Assembly: GCF_020184175.1 (NCBI RefSeq) | Contig: NC_065530.1 | Span: 31,473,260 to 31,537,259 of the forward strand | Direction of reading: 5' to 3' | DNA from: Aphis gossypii | Taxonomy: Eukaryota > Arthropoda > Insecta > Hemiptera > Aphididae | DNA length: 64,000 nt | In this document: piece after piece, positions 40,060-51,440 of the stretch | How positions within the stretch are numbered: position 1 is the first letter of the stretch | How the letters are laid out: the number at the start of each line of letters is the position of its first letter | The notes under the pieces: model-generated | What the model was told of the DNA's origin: nothing | Database searches by the model: none | Seen by the model: only the letters and a program-made list of their open reading frames with translations | Made by a program: the position numbers and the translations under genes

Positions 40060-40131
40060 AAAAGTCAACGAGAACCCGGTGATGTGTTTTCATTTATTAA
40101 TCATATCATTTATGTTAAATGAATTTATAAA

Positions 40132-40137
40132 AATAAA
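40132..40137 (+). terminator. Poly(A) signal of the Cys-rich gene
   Basis: AATAAA lies 73 nt after the stop codon, with CA dinucleotides following at about 40143, a normal distance for cleavage. Confidence 0.7.
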
Positions 40138-40354
40138 TCAGTTGCATTAATCAAAATATAATTCATAATAGTTATGTATTTTTTTGTTAAAAAAAACCTT
40201 TATCAATTACAAGTCATCATGGGGCAACTTATCTAGATTGTAAAACACTGATGAACGCTTTTGTATAATATGTAACTCATCTAATTAATAATTATTGATA
40301 ACCTATTTGTAATTCAGCCAAACAACCGTTTACACTGTATGTTTTAATTGTTTG

Positions 40355-40658
40355 TTAATTGTACAAAATCAAAATAATATACAATACAATACTTTTTTTA
40401 TTTGCAAACTTGTATATTGTAAGTTCATTTATCGCCCTTTTTGTTCCATTTCTTGTAGTACCAACTACCAAGTGTTGAACGTCATCCATATTAAATTGTG
40501 TTATTGTCAATGATAGTTTGAGGTCAACAGTTTGAAACTGAATATAAAATGACAATAATTGACGGAGAAGACAATCCCGTTTTAAGTACAGACTCTGTCT
40601 TTGCCTCTTGTAATTTAGAATCAGTTGTTTTTTTTACAACATTTGGTGTTTCAATCAT
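40355..40658 (-). pseudogene. Decayed minus-strand gene fragment downstream of the Cys-rich gene
   Basis: Two overlapping coding-like frames on the minus strand. 40658-40524 encodes 44 residues starting MIETPNVVKKTTDSKLQEAK. 40489-40355 starts MDDVQHLVVGTTRNGTKRAI and continues NELTIYKFANKK. Just upstream, at about 40720-40665, is a piece reading SSETHSVIEKEPFVACR that follows a TTTTAG acceptor. The GTTRNG...YKF pattern weakly recalls the start of FLYWCH-type zinc fingers, but no cysteine or histidine ligands follow. Probably a remnant of a transposon-linked or duplicated gene. Confidence 0.3.
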
Positions 40659-41139
40659 TACCTACAGGCTACAAATGGTTCTTTCTCGATAACTGAATGC
40701 GTTTCTGAAGAGTTCTAAAAGCAACAATCGTTTTTCATTTTACCACTTATGATTTTGTATTTGTTTATGTAATATGTTAAAGATTCAATTGTTTCTGCTC
40801 AAGTCTGCAGATCTTCATACTTATATATTCGATCCTGTAGTGAAGAGAATAGATAGGAAATGCTTAAAAAAAAAATACAATTTTACCATTAGACTGTAGA
40901 TAAAAATATTGCAATAGACAAAATCAGTTGTACATAATATTGTATCGGCATACAGCATAATGTCTAACAAAACCAAATCATAATTTAAAGTGAATTTGAA
41001 TTTGTAATTTTGTATTGATAAACGGCTACTTCAAATAATGTAGCGCGTACAATATTGTAGTGGCGTATTTAGAATTTATTTGAGGAAGGAGATATGACTA
41101 AAATAGTTTTTCTCCCTCCACTCGAAATACATGAAGATA

Positions 41140-41207
41140 CAGTGGAACCTAGATAAGTCAAAATTCAAGAGAAATGCAATTTTTTTCGACTTATCGAGAT
41201 TCTACTG
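41140..41207. mobile_element. 68-bp pogo/Tigger-like miniature element
   Basis: Begins CAGTGGAACCTAGATAAGTC and ends GACTTATCGAGATTCTACTG; the reverse complement of the end is CAGTAGAATCTCGATAAGTC, so about 20 bp of each end are inverted repeats (16 of 20 identical). TA flanks both sides (41138-41139, 41208-41209). The end sequence and TA target fit the pogo branch of Tc1/mariner. Little lies between the terminal repeats. Confidence 0.8.
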
Positions 41208-41255
41208 TACTATCAATTTATTATAACTTCATAGGTACCTAATATATATTGTATA

Positions 41256-41934
41256 TAGGGCTCGGATTTTAAAACATAATAAGCAACAAAAAAAGCACAC
41301 GTATATTTTAAAAACGCAAAAAAGATGCATATTTATTTTTTAAAAAAGCAAAAAAAAACATGACAAAAAATTAAAATGAACTAGTTATAAAAATTAATAA
41401 AAAAATTGAAAGATTAATTTAAATTAAAAAAGAATTATTTACCATGTATTTCTCTAGATTTGCAGTAGCGAAATTGACTATTTTCCGGCAGGATATTTTT
41501 ATATACATAGAAAACGAACTCTCTACATTTACTGAAGTGATTGGTACATACTTCATACCAGAAGTTTCAAAATTACAACACTAAATCTTAAATTTTGAAA
41601 CGATCAATATCGGTGTTATAGGTTTACTGACCGTATAGAGGTACTGCATGCTATATGTAAATCGATAATCTATATATTTAATAAACAAACCGATAACGAA
41701 AACAATAACACCATTTGGCCCACATTCTGGGTTTTTAAATTTCTCATTAATTCATTTGTTTTTATTACAATAGCATAATAAACATATAATAAAAAATCCA
41801 CAGCTGCAATAATTTAAAAAAAAAATGGTTTATTTAAAATCAGAATGACGTGAAACGAATTTATGCTGTATACAATTAATTATCTCTATCTCATACATAA
41901 AAAAAGAAGCATATGCTTTAAAATCTGAGCCCTA
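41256..41934. mobile_element. 679-bp non-autonomous DNA transposon with TAGGGCTC ends
   Basis: The left end reads TAGGGCTCGGATTTTAAA and the reverse complement of the right end reads TAGGGCTCAGATTTTAAA: an 18-bp inverted repeat with one mismatch. No long ORF lies inside; the interior is A/T-rich. No convincing target-site duplication was found, so the superfamily is open. It begins 49 bp after the 68-bp pogo-like element. Confidence 0.75.
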
Positions 41935-42295
41935 ATTATAGATGCTCATATAGTAGGTACATAAACCTTATAATTATAACATACAAAATATTAAATAATA
42001 CGAATTAATGAATCATTTATTTATTTTATCATTTACAAAACAAATAGCTGTAGCCTTTTAGGTTTTTTTTAGCTATTTCGTCAATAATTTCTTCAACGTC
42101 CAATCTTATGATGTTATGAATTTAAAGCTTTGTAAACCCATTCAATTTGGACTAAAATTAAAGTAAAATTCAAAATTTAAATAATTAATAAACACAACAA
42201 ATATTTCATTAGTGAATAAGGAATATTTACTTCCTTCATAGAATTTCTGAAATATGTTTTTAATCTTTTCATACAAGCTAATGCAGTAATATAAG

Positions 42296-42366
42296 CTGAA
42301 AAAAGGTCAAAGGGGGGAGATATACTCGTATCTCCCTCATATCCCCCCGTAAATACTCCACTGTAC
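42296..42366. repeat. G-rich dispersed repeat fragment with internal hairpin
   Basis: Contains GGGAGATA-TACTCG-TATCTCCC, a hairpin with 8-bp arms, and ends in a reverse-complement GTATTTA word. Related words (GTGGCGTATTTAG) appear at about 41060 and 4943, each next to GGAGG-type runs. These look like ends of one degenerate dispersed family. Confidence 0.4.
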
Positions 42367-42484
42367 AATTGTAAACACATTTTTTTTGTTTAATCAAATA
42401 ATATTGATTACCGTTTGATGGTACAGTTTTATTATAATAATTCTTCGATATCCAAATTATTTCAATTATATCAATATTTGACAC

Positions 42485-42547
42485 TAATACGATGGTAAAG
42501 AATACGCGGATGTTGAAAGGTTATTGCTTGAAACATATGTATAATAA
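42485..42547 (+). pseudogene. Gene fragment Y, copy B, truncated
   Basis: The plus strand reads KEYADVERLLLETYV and stop, aligning with EEYVDDERLLVEACR of copy A. Similarity continues past the stop (AATAAAATTGAGTCTAG against AGTAAAATTGAATCAAG). Upstream similarity is lost after a small deletion. Only this C-terminal scrap is preserved. Confidence 0.5.
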
Positions 42548-42689
42548 AATTGAGTCTAGTAATTAAAAAAACTAACATCTATTATATTTATAGGTATACA
42601 TACATAGTATTATTTGTAAAACTAAAATTCAAAATAACGACTTCCAATTATTATTTATTAATTTATGTTAACATAAATATATTTTTAAT

Positions 42690-42774
42690 TTAGTTAAAAC
42701 TATAGTCGTCAAAATCGATGATATCCGGTGAATAGAATTCAGACATTTCCTCATCGACATCATCGTCTTCATCA
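42690..42774 (-). pseudogene. Gene fragment X, copy B: last exon with intact acceptor
   Basis: After GTATAG the minus strand encodes DEDDDVDEEMSEFYSPDIID then FDDYSFN and a stop. It matches copy A at 38305-38377 with few changes but keeps the AG. Further upstream on the minus strand, an ATG near 42899 opens MSILFKQSTSVLDLLEHSRP, recalling the MSIF start of copy A, then meets a stop just before a GTAAGT donor. The gene may survive with different exons or be decayed. Confidence 0.45.
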
Positions 42775-43603
42775 CTATACATATTTTAAATATCAGAAAA
42801 TCATAATGATAAACTTACATTATTAATTAATGGCGGGGGCGGGTCTAGAATGCTCCAATAAATCCAGAACACTCGTCGATTGTTTAAACAAAATACTCAT
42901 TAGAGTCTTCTACGGCTATATAATATGCTATCTTTGTGTGGTTATAATCGTATGCTTCTCAAACTATACACATAATAGGAACCTATTAATTAATTATTAA
43001 TACATAATTTTATCATTTATAAAAACTAATTGCAATTTATTTTTTTTTATTCGATTAACACACCTTTAACATTTCTCTGTAAACATTTTACTCGGTAACT
43101 TTATACGCGTTCACATATTTTTATAATTTATTGATGATCGGCTTTTTAGTATTGGTATATTTTATATTTTAATAATCAGAAATATTTTGGTTCATAGGTC
43201 TCTACACGGCTAATCAGTAATCAGTATATTATGTCGTATCTTGTTCGTATGTGCACACTACTCGTTGTAGTGTTACCGATATCGAACGACTCAGACAAGC
43301 GTATATTATATACATTAATACAGTTTAGAATTATACAAATCAACACGTAATCATATTTTAATATACACGGATTATATTAAAGGTAGGTGTAATAAACGCA
43401 TTATTTACTTATGTATTGAGGTTAACATACTCAAATGTTAGTAATATAACAATATTGACAAATTGTATAAAATACATTATCCATATAAATAGTACTTAGA
43501 TACGTATTTATTTGGTTTACCGCCGTAAGTGTCCCATTAATTACAGAAGTCTTAAGTCGTATGTTCCTCCGACAACCTCATCTTACAGACGGGTAGGAAA
43601 TAA

Positions 43604-43780
43604 ATGTTCAACTTGTTCAAGTACTGGGGCAGTGAAGCCTTGCAGATGATTCGAGTGGGATTCGACAGACTGAAATGTATCGGTGATCGCGAGTCCGCGA
43701 ATATTCTATCTGTCGAGTCGCGAATCGTGACGAAATCTTTTCTGAAAACAAATAATGATATTGTTATATTTTTAGTATAA
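43604..43780 (+). CDS. Candidate 58-aa coding region, unidentified
   Basis: The ATG frame encodes MFNLFKYWGSEALQMIRVGF then DRLKCIGDRESANILSVESR and IVTKSFLKTN before drifting into AT-rich codons and a stop. The first 48 codons use many C- and G-ending codons, and GC content drops sharply at codon 49, as if an exon ends there, but I see no clear GT donor at that point. Lies about 0.8 kb from fragment X copy B. Family unknown. Confidence 0.35.
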   Translation: MFNLFKYWGSEALQMIRVGFDRLKCIGDRESANILSVESRIVTKSFLKTNNDIVIFLV

Positions 43781-44490
43781 ATATAGTTAATAGTTATCTA
43801 ATAATAGTAATATACATATAGATGAGTGTGGTGACTAAAAAAACCATTTTTTAGTGAGGAAAGCTACTTTTAGACGAGTTTTATTTGTTTAATGTCTAAA
43901 AATTTATAATCGTTGTATAGTATTATTATTGTATTATTGTCTATCAACGATTTATCAAGAAATAATCTTCTATTTGACCCTGCACCTTCATAATTGCATA
44001 TCTACTATTATATCACATAATTTGTATCATTTCATTTTTCGATCACATTTAAACTGCAGTATAGGTAATAAATAATACCTAGCTATAAATTTATTTCATA
44101 TTTCATATTTTCCAAAACAACTATTTTAGTTCGTTTTATTTCATTTTGATTGCAAAGGCAAAGGTCACCCCCTCACTCTCAAATGAATGCGTTGGTTGTA
44201 AAATGACCTTCTACAACAGTAATAATTTCTCAAGATGATATTTTAAAAATAATATAGTTGTGAAAAAAAAATGGAAACATTTTTACTATGTTATAGATAC
44301 GGCTTATGGTGCTCATAAGCATAGCACTATTGTTATAGGTTATGTTAGGTATATACGGTTAATAAGACGTACATACGATATAAAACTAGTTTTGACGGGT
44401 CTGCGAACAATGAACAAACAGATTTTATCGAATATACCTATTCATTGCATTTCTATAATATTCCATAAACTGATTACTTATAACTTATAA

Positions 44491-47400
44491 GACTATATAA
44501 GCCTATAAGTGTAATAGGTTTGTATACGGTTTACGCTTTAACGGTATTATAGTTTATATATTATAATATATTATGTTGTAGATACCTATAAAAACGATTT
44601 GTATATTTTCACACCGATCGACGCCCCGAGGAATGCTATTTGCAGACTATAATACACTCGAAGTGAATTTGCTGAATATTTGTTGTATTATTTAGATTAT
44701 AATAATACTGTGTGACGCACAGTCACTTAATATTATATGGTTATTACTTATTAATCACTCGTAAGAGATAGGTAAACGATTTCATTGTAATATACACTAA
44801 GTAGTGAAAATTAAAATTATAAATCCATGTGTAAACTCGACTTGATCTCCTTTAACTAACCCGACTTGTACAACTTGTACCAGTACAAGTACACCACAAA
44901 CACTCCGATTAAACATATATAATAGAAAATAACCCTAAAATTTATTATGTACATTATATATATGGTACCTTTGCGTCTTTCCTGCACTGCCCAAAACCTT
45001 TTGCGGAAACGGTTCTCCGAACAAAATAATTATTATTGCATGTTCGTGTTCTCGACGTGGTCGGGTACTCCATTAATTTGCGGGACGCCGTCGAAGCGGT
45101 CGTACACTATAAGCGGAAAAGAATTTCACGTAAATATTATGTTTTTACATATCATATACCTATCGTTTTTATGATTAAATTATTGTACAGTTGTACTCGA
45201 GGCTGTAATTATTTATAATTAATTATAGAATTTTTACACATTTTGGAGGAGGTGGTCAGGGCTTAGGGAGATATTTTTTTCATACCCGATAAACTGTAAA
45301 GTAAAAATTTTTCATCGGTTTTTCGACATTTTTTAATTCGTTTTATTTTGTTAATAAAATAAAATTAATTAATTTAACGCAATTGACATAGTTAAGCCTT
45401 TTTTATTTTATCTATATATGACATGTTATTAAAAAAAAAAATCAATATCAATAGGTTTTTATAAATATTTTTTTTATCACATGAATAATGAATATTGACT
45501 AAAACTTCATAATATTTTCCCGAACACATTTTGTGTTCCCCGTCCATATACCCCCCACGGTCAATTTGACACTGGTTAGCTTGCTGTCTATAAAAATATA
45601 AATAAATATATTAGTTTGAATTCCCTACAATATTGTATATACTATCAATTTTATGAATTGTGATCTTCAAGCACTCGATATTACAATATTATTATACGGT
45701 CATTATACATCATTGTCTATATTTGTAAAAATACAATCGACCTTAAGGACAAGTGCTTTTTTGAAACATTTGTCTGTTAAATTATTCATTGCAATTCCAT
45801 GTTTAAGGGGGCGGAAGAGACAAAGCTAGGGGACAGATGCCCCTGTTGACAAATTTTTTATGGGTTGTCATTTTTTAAAAGGTGAAACAAATCCCAAGTT
45901 TTGTAGGTTTTAGTAAAAGAATTATTATTATTATAAAACAATTATCGTTAGGTTGGCTAATAAATCATTGATAAATCTGTAAAATAAAACGTAACACATT
46001 GGTGTTGGACCTTTTTATTGTGGTGATACATTTGATAAAAATCGATATTAAATTATATATAATGTTTCTACTACTGTGGTGGTTATTAAAATGTTGTATG
46101 CTCAATACTCATTAAGTCATAACATTAATTATACCGTCCCCCACAATTTGCTACGATATGATGCTTTAGAATCACACACCAATCACTCATCGGGACAAAT
46201 GAATACAAATAATTTAATAATTTAATTAATAAATTAATTAATATTTATATAGGTACCTATTGATATTAATATTAATATATTTCAATTTTCAGGATATCAG
46301 GATACACACTTATAAATGATAATCTTAAGATATAATAAGAGTGTAAGACCCTCATCTTAGTTTTTGGTCATCCGTGTGCAAGAGTAGCAGTAAGTATAGT
46401 AAGTATTATCTTTATCTTGAAAAGTTAGTAAAGCTCAAAAGCCGCATCGTTCGAATGACCAATGCATAATAATATTTTCTAATGGCATTTGTATAATATT
46501 ATTTACTATACAGGACAGGTGCAGGCGTCAAGTATAAAATATAGGACTACTACAGCTGTAGTATACGTCATCCTGTTTCCTGAAATAGGTACTGAATAGT
46601 ATATTTGTTGTGTTTCCTCGTATTACAAGTTTATGATTATCGAATTTCATTGTTTTAGTACACGCCCATAGAATGTGATGTTTATTGTTGGGACCACGCG
46701 AGCGCATAGCAACATTGACTGACAAACCGTATTATGATTTCACTCGACGGCAAACGTTTGTTTCGAAAAAAAAAAAAAGCGTAATCTAATATTATAATCG
46801 AGTTTGTTTATTTTTCCGCGGTAGGTAAATAATTGTAAGAGCACAATATTATAATGTGCTATGATGACGATGATCCGCCATCGCAATGAGCTTATTATTT
46901 ATTTAAACGTAGGCACCTAATGATGTATATAAAACGACGTGAAAAAAATCGTGCTCTAAACATCGCACCGCGGCCAGGTATTCAGTTCGTTTCTTCTCGG
47001 CTGCCTTATCGAAAATATTACCGAACACGCACGCCTCTGCAACGAATAATATTATGCGATATAGGTACCCTATACATCAGCGGCTGTGTTATACATATAA
47101 TATAATAATGTGTCTACGGTTTTGTTTTATCTCGTCCGACTCTCGTGTTTACCGCGTGGCTAACAATCACGGTCACCTTTTTATACACATAAAACAATAA
47201 ATAATATATACATTATTTTTATCTATGTACGATATACATATTATATGCGTATCATGCGTATAGGCGCCCAGAACACGTTAAATACGATATTATTATCAAT
47301 TAATATGAATAATACGCGCACCGGTACGTCGCGCGTTTCGGCGATACGGACGGTACACGCAGACGCTGCGCTCGCGGATGTCATCGATAACCTAGGGCTA

Positions 47401-49970
47401 GGCGTTATGTCGGTAGGTAGTGGTTAGTGTTCCGAACAGTATAAATATTAATAAATTATTATTTAACATCTATGTGAAACGGTGGACGAGGACTGTATAT
47501 CATAATTCAACATCGATTAATTATAATATATAATATATTTAATCAATAATAATAATAATAATATGTTGTTATACTACGCGAGTTAACTCGACCGCACGGT
47601 CGTGGGGGTATCTACCGATACTACCTGTTGATTAAATAACATTGTAAATTATTATTTCATATTCAGTCGACGACGGTATGAGTATGTGATCGTACATTCG
47701 TACGTATAGGTACAAGGCGATCACTATAATATATAAGCGAACAGCTACAGTCTTTTTTTTACCATCTTTTAATGACGTGATGATTATTATTTAAAACGTT
47801 GACTTTTTGTTTGTTTTTAGTATGTGTACACCACCGACCACCGTCCACCGTGTAGGGTTCGCGTTCTCGGATATTCGAATTTGATTTGAATTCTTTTCGA
47901 GTACCTTTTGTTCCAAGGATAAACGCCTAGGTTTACTCGAAAACGCCGAACCAAATGAAATGTCTTATCGTCGGGCCCATAAGCCCCGCATTGCGTGTCT
48001 AAACCTATTATTATTATATATTTGAATCCTTGGTACCCTGCGCGTAAAGCTTATAACGATTTAAAAACTACTGACGTTAAAATTTCATTATTTATACATA
48101 AATATAATATTAAAAAAATAAATCATCTGCATTTACAGTAAAACTTTTCATTTCGCCAAAATGCAAAATTAACGGCCATATAGTTTTGCGGACCTTATCC
48201 TTTATTCGAATGACAATAACCAATTTATACGACGACTCGATTTGCAATCTACTTTTCTGGCAGTCATTCGAAAATCGTTTCTATTTTTTCTCTCCAACAA
48301 GTAGTGCAGAAAATTTATTCGACGATTAGAAAAATATAATATTATCTTCAAGAAATAATTAATTATAAAAATAAACGTCTCCATAGCATTTTTACTGATC
48401 GTATAACAAAATTTAATACTTGCATTACGTTCAACGTTTAGTTATATAATTTATAACACATGCCTACGTATAATATAGTAAAATCACGGTTTTTTACACG
48501 TGTCGCGAACTCCGTCAACTTTGAACTCGCAATGTAATGACTGCGGTTTGAGATATGACTTGATTTTTTTTTTATTATTAAAATAATTACTGGAAAAATT
48601 GTATATAATAATAATACATATAATTAAATTACCGCGATAACGTTATTATACGACTTCTTTTGAGAATTTCAGTTTGAATGTAGCACATGACATTATATGC
48701 TGCATAATACTGATTGTAAAATAATAAATAATACCTATAACAGAGAAGATAGAAATTCGATTTTTTTTTAAAGGATTTATTCATTGCGTACACTGCAGAC
48801 ACAGTACTACATAATATGCTGCACTACCTATGTACTATACGTCAAGTAATGTGTTTTAGGTAGAATTAGGTGTGACTTAGATATTCGTTGGTAATATTGT
48901 TAACAATTATTTATAGCGTGTTGACATTAATCACATATGTCGGCTAATGCGATTAAACTAATATATAAAGGTATAGCTACATATTTTTCACATTATCCTG
49001 CAGCTAATGTCAACTATATAGTGAACAACTGCAGCCAAGAGCGGATTGTCAACGAGAACTTTCCGGTCTTCGGCGTGTGTGCACTAAATCATTTTTTTTT
49101 TTTTTGTAAATAAAATATTAAATTAAATTATACGCAGCCACGTAGGTGCTTATACTTACTTTCAAATCGACCAGACTAACCCAAAAGTGAGTGATATAAT
49201 AATATAGGTATTGTTTTTAAATTTTAAAATTTAAACCAGATAAATAAACATGAATCAATTTATAATAACTTATATGTGATTTATTATAAATATTCTAGTA
49301 TTTTGATCATATTATCAATCATGGACGTAGGTATAGGGAATATTTTCGAAGGGAGTTTTTGGTTCTAGATATACAATAAGTTCAATTCGCAATATCAATT
49401 TCAAAATCGTTTTATCTTTAATTTCAGGGGGTGTTTGAGTTTGAACACTCAACCCCCCTTACCTACGCCCAAACAGTAACAATACAAATTATTGAAATCA
49501 AATAATAATAATTTTACAGGCTCACAACAAGCTATAGTTGTATTATTATTATTATGTTGAATAAAGGAATGTTTATTATATTAAATTTTAAAAATAACAT
49601 TTTAACGTCTGTATGTATGTATGAAAATGCATTCTTTATTTAATTGTAAAACATAACTTCATAATACACAATATATATTTTGAGTTATAGGTATCAACGA
49701 ATTCAACTTTGAAGTTTATGTTTTGTTTAAAAAAAATGTAAATAGATTACTATATAATAGTCAATAGCATTATAATAATAATTGTTCAATATAATTAAAT
49801 TATTAAAATTATAAATCAAATTTTTATCATCTATTTTATTTATTAACATTTTATTAATATGTAGTATTTTCTTCTTATTTAATATCGTCTTAGGTAAAAA
49901 AATTATAATTTTTTATTTATTAATACTTATTATAATGATAATAATAATAACAAAAAAAAAAATCGGGTAA
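44491..49970. other. Mostly non-coding, CG-rich patches at 46.9-47.9 kb
   Basis: A balanced patch at 47,320-47,410 is open on both strands and cannot be assigned. GTTGACATTA (48920-48929) and TAATGTCAAC (49005-49014) form an inverted pair about 95 bp apart. Pale repeat words with C or G runs occur at 45.5, 45.8 and 49.3-49.46 kb. Confidence 0.4.
45036..45133 (+). CDS. Candidate exon, unidentified
   Basis: An open frame reads HVRVLDVVGYSINLRDAVEA then VVHYKRKRIS with GC-rich codons, ending at a possible donor (TTTCAC|GTAAAT). Acceptor and partners were not found. It could belong with the 43.6-kb candidate on the same strand, but there is no direct support. Confidence 0.25.
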
Positions 49971-49971
49971 G

Positions 49972-51440
49972 TGGGTACCGCTCTATTAGGTGCCGCATGG
50001 ATCATTATTATATATATTATAGCAGTGTTAAATTTGAATCCAATGATATGTATCATTGTATACGAAAAACGATTCTGAATTTCTGAACGTAGATTAATTT
50101 GTCAGCCTAGAATATCATTTCGAATGGTTGGTGTCTGGTGAACAAGGTAGTTTATGTTTTAATGGCCTGAAATCTGAATACACCAGCATATAAATTCTTT
50201 TATAATTATTATAAGCTAAACTTATGGAAAATCTCGTATTGAATTTTCAACTCTTAGCTACTTTTACAAACATTTTTATGAATGTATAATTTGCAAATAT
50301 TCATGGTTTTGACGAATTTTTGTCAATATTTGAACTTCAAGTGCTAATAAAAAAAAATTGTGCCTATGTATTCTTATAATTTTTTAATCGCTATAAGAAT
50401 AACTTATGAGGAACTTTGTATTAAATTTTCAAGTATTTTGATTGGTCCAAAAAAAATTTATCGACACTTCAAAAATATTTTTTCAGAAAGTTGTCTATAA
50501 ATAGCTCAAAAAATGTCATAATATTTTGAAAATTAAATCATGTAAAGAAAATGCCAATCTTAATAACTGGTAAAATTTTTAAGTATCTTTTTTATATTTA
50601 TATATATATATTTAAAATCGTTTGAGGATAAATCGTTATCGTTACGCCATTATTGGTAAAAATTTAAAATTATACAAACGCACTTAAAATTTTTTCTATA
50701 ATGATGCTTCAAGTTATCTCTACAGCTACCTGAACGAAAACTTATGGAAAACTTAGTGTTGTATTTTTAATCCTTATTTATAAACACAAAACATTTTATG
50801 ATTTTTCAACTTCAAAATTTCTTGCAAATTTTCGCATTTTCGACAGATTTCGTAAAAATTTTAACTATAAACGCTTATAAAAAAAAATTGTGACTAACGA
50901 TTTTTAATTTTTTAGCAACAATAAGAACAACTCATAAGGAACTTTGTATTAAATTTTCAAAATTTTTTGGTTATCTAAAAATTTTTTTATCGACACTTCA
51001 AAAACAAATTCTCATAAAAATCAAAAATTTCAGTGGTCTATAAATAACTCAAAAAAAGTAAAATTTTTTTGAAAATTCAACTGTATATAGGTAATATTAA
51101 CATAAACATTTGGTGAAAATTTCAAGTATTTACAGTGATTAGAGTTTGAATTACAAGCATATAAAAAAATCGACTTGGTCAAAAACTTGTTTTGCGTAAA
51201 AATTCCCGTTTTTCCTTAATTTTTTTTTTGGTTTTTCCCGGTGCTTTTGAAAACTATTGAAAATTTCAAAAAATGACCTCCTCAATGTACCAACTAGATT
51301 CACTTCCGAGCCGGGAAAACTACCGAAGTTGAAAATCGAAGCATTATTTCGACACGTTTTCGTGTACACAGACACAATGAAAAAAAAAACATACAACATT
51401 GTAAAATCAATACATTCATCACTCCGCTCAGAATCTAAAA
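49972..51440. repeat. About 1.5-kb dispersed repeat with an internal tandem duplication
   Basis: Starts near GGGTAAGTGGGTACCGCTCT and ends near CATCACTCCGCTCAGAATCT, words typical of a high-copy aphid repeat (recalled, not searched). Inside, about 50,220-50,560 and 50,740-51,090 are diverged tandem copies: both run CTTATGGAAAA, then AAAAAAAAATTGTG, AACTTTGTATTAAATTTTCAA, TTATCGACACTTCAAAAA and TCTATAAATA.CTCAAAAAA. Short open frames on both strands at 51.15-51.5 kb are by-products. No transposase or reverse-transcriptase motif is seen. Confidence 0.65.

Noticed and set aside
39645..40093. Frames overlapping the Cys-rich gene on both strands
   Set aside because: Shadows of the real frame: Ser/Arg-rich or lacking domain features.
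47245..47427. 60-codon plus-strand frame reading VSAIRTVHADAALADVIDNL
   Set aside because: Locally GC-rich so that the opposite strand is equally open; no splice acceptor or homologous motif; cannot be supported.
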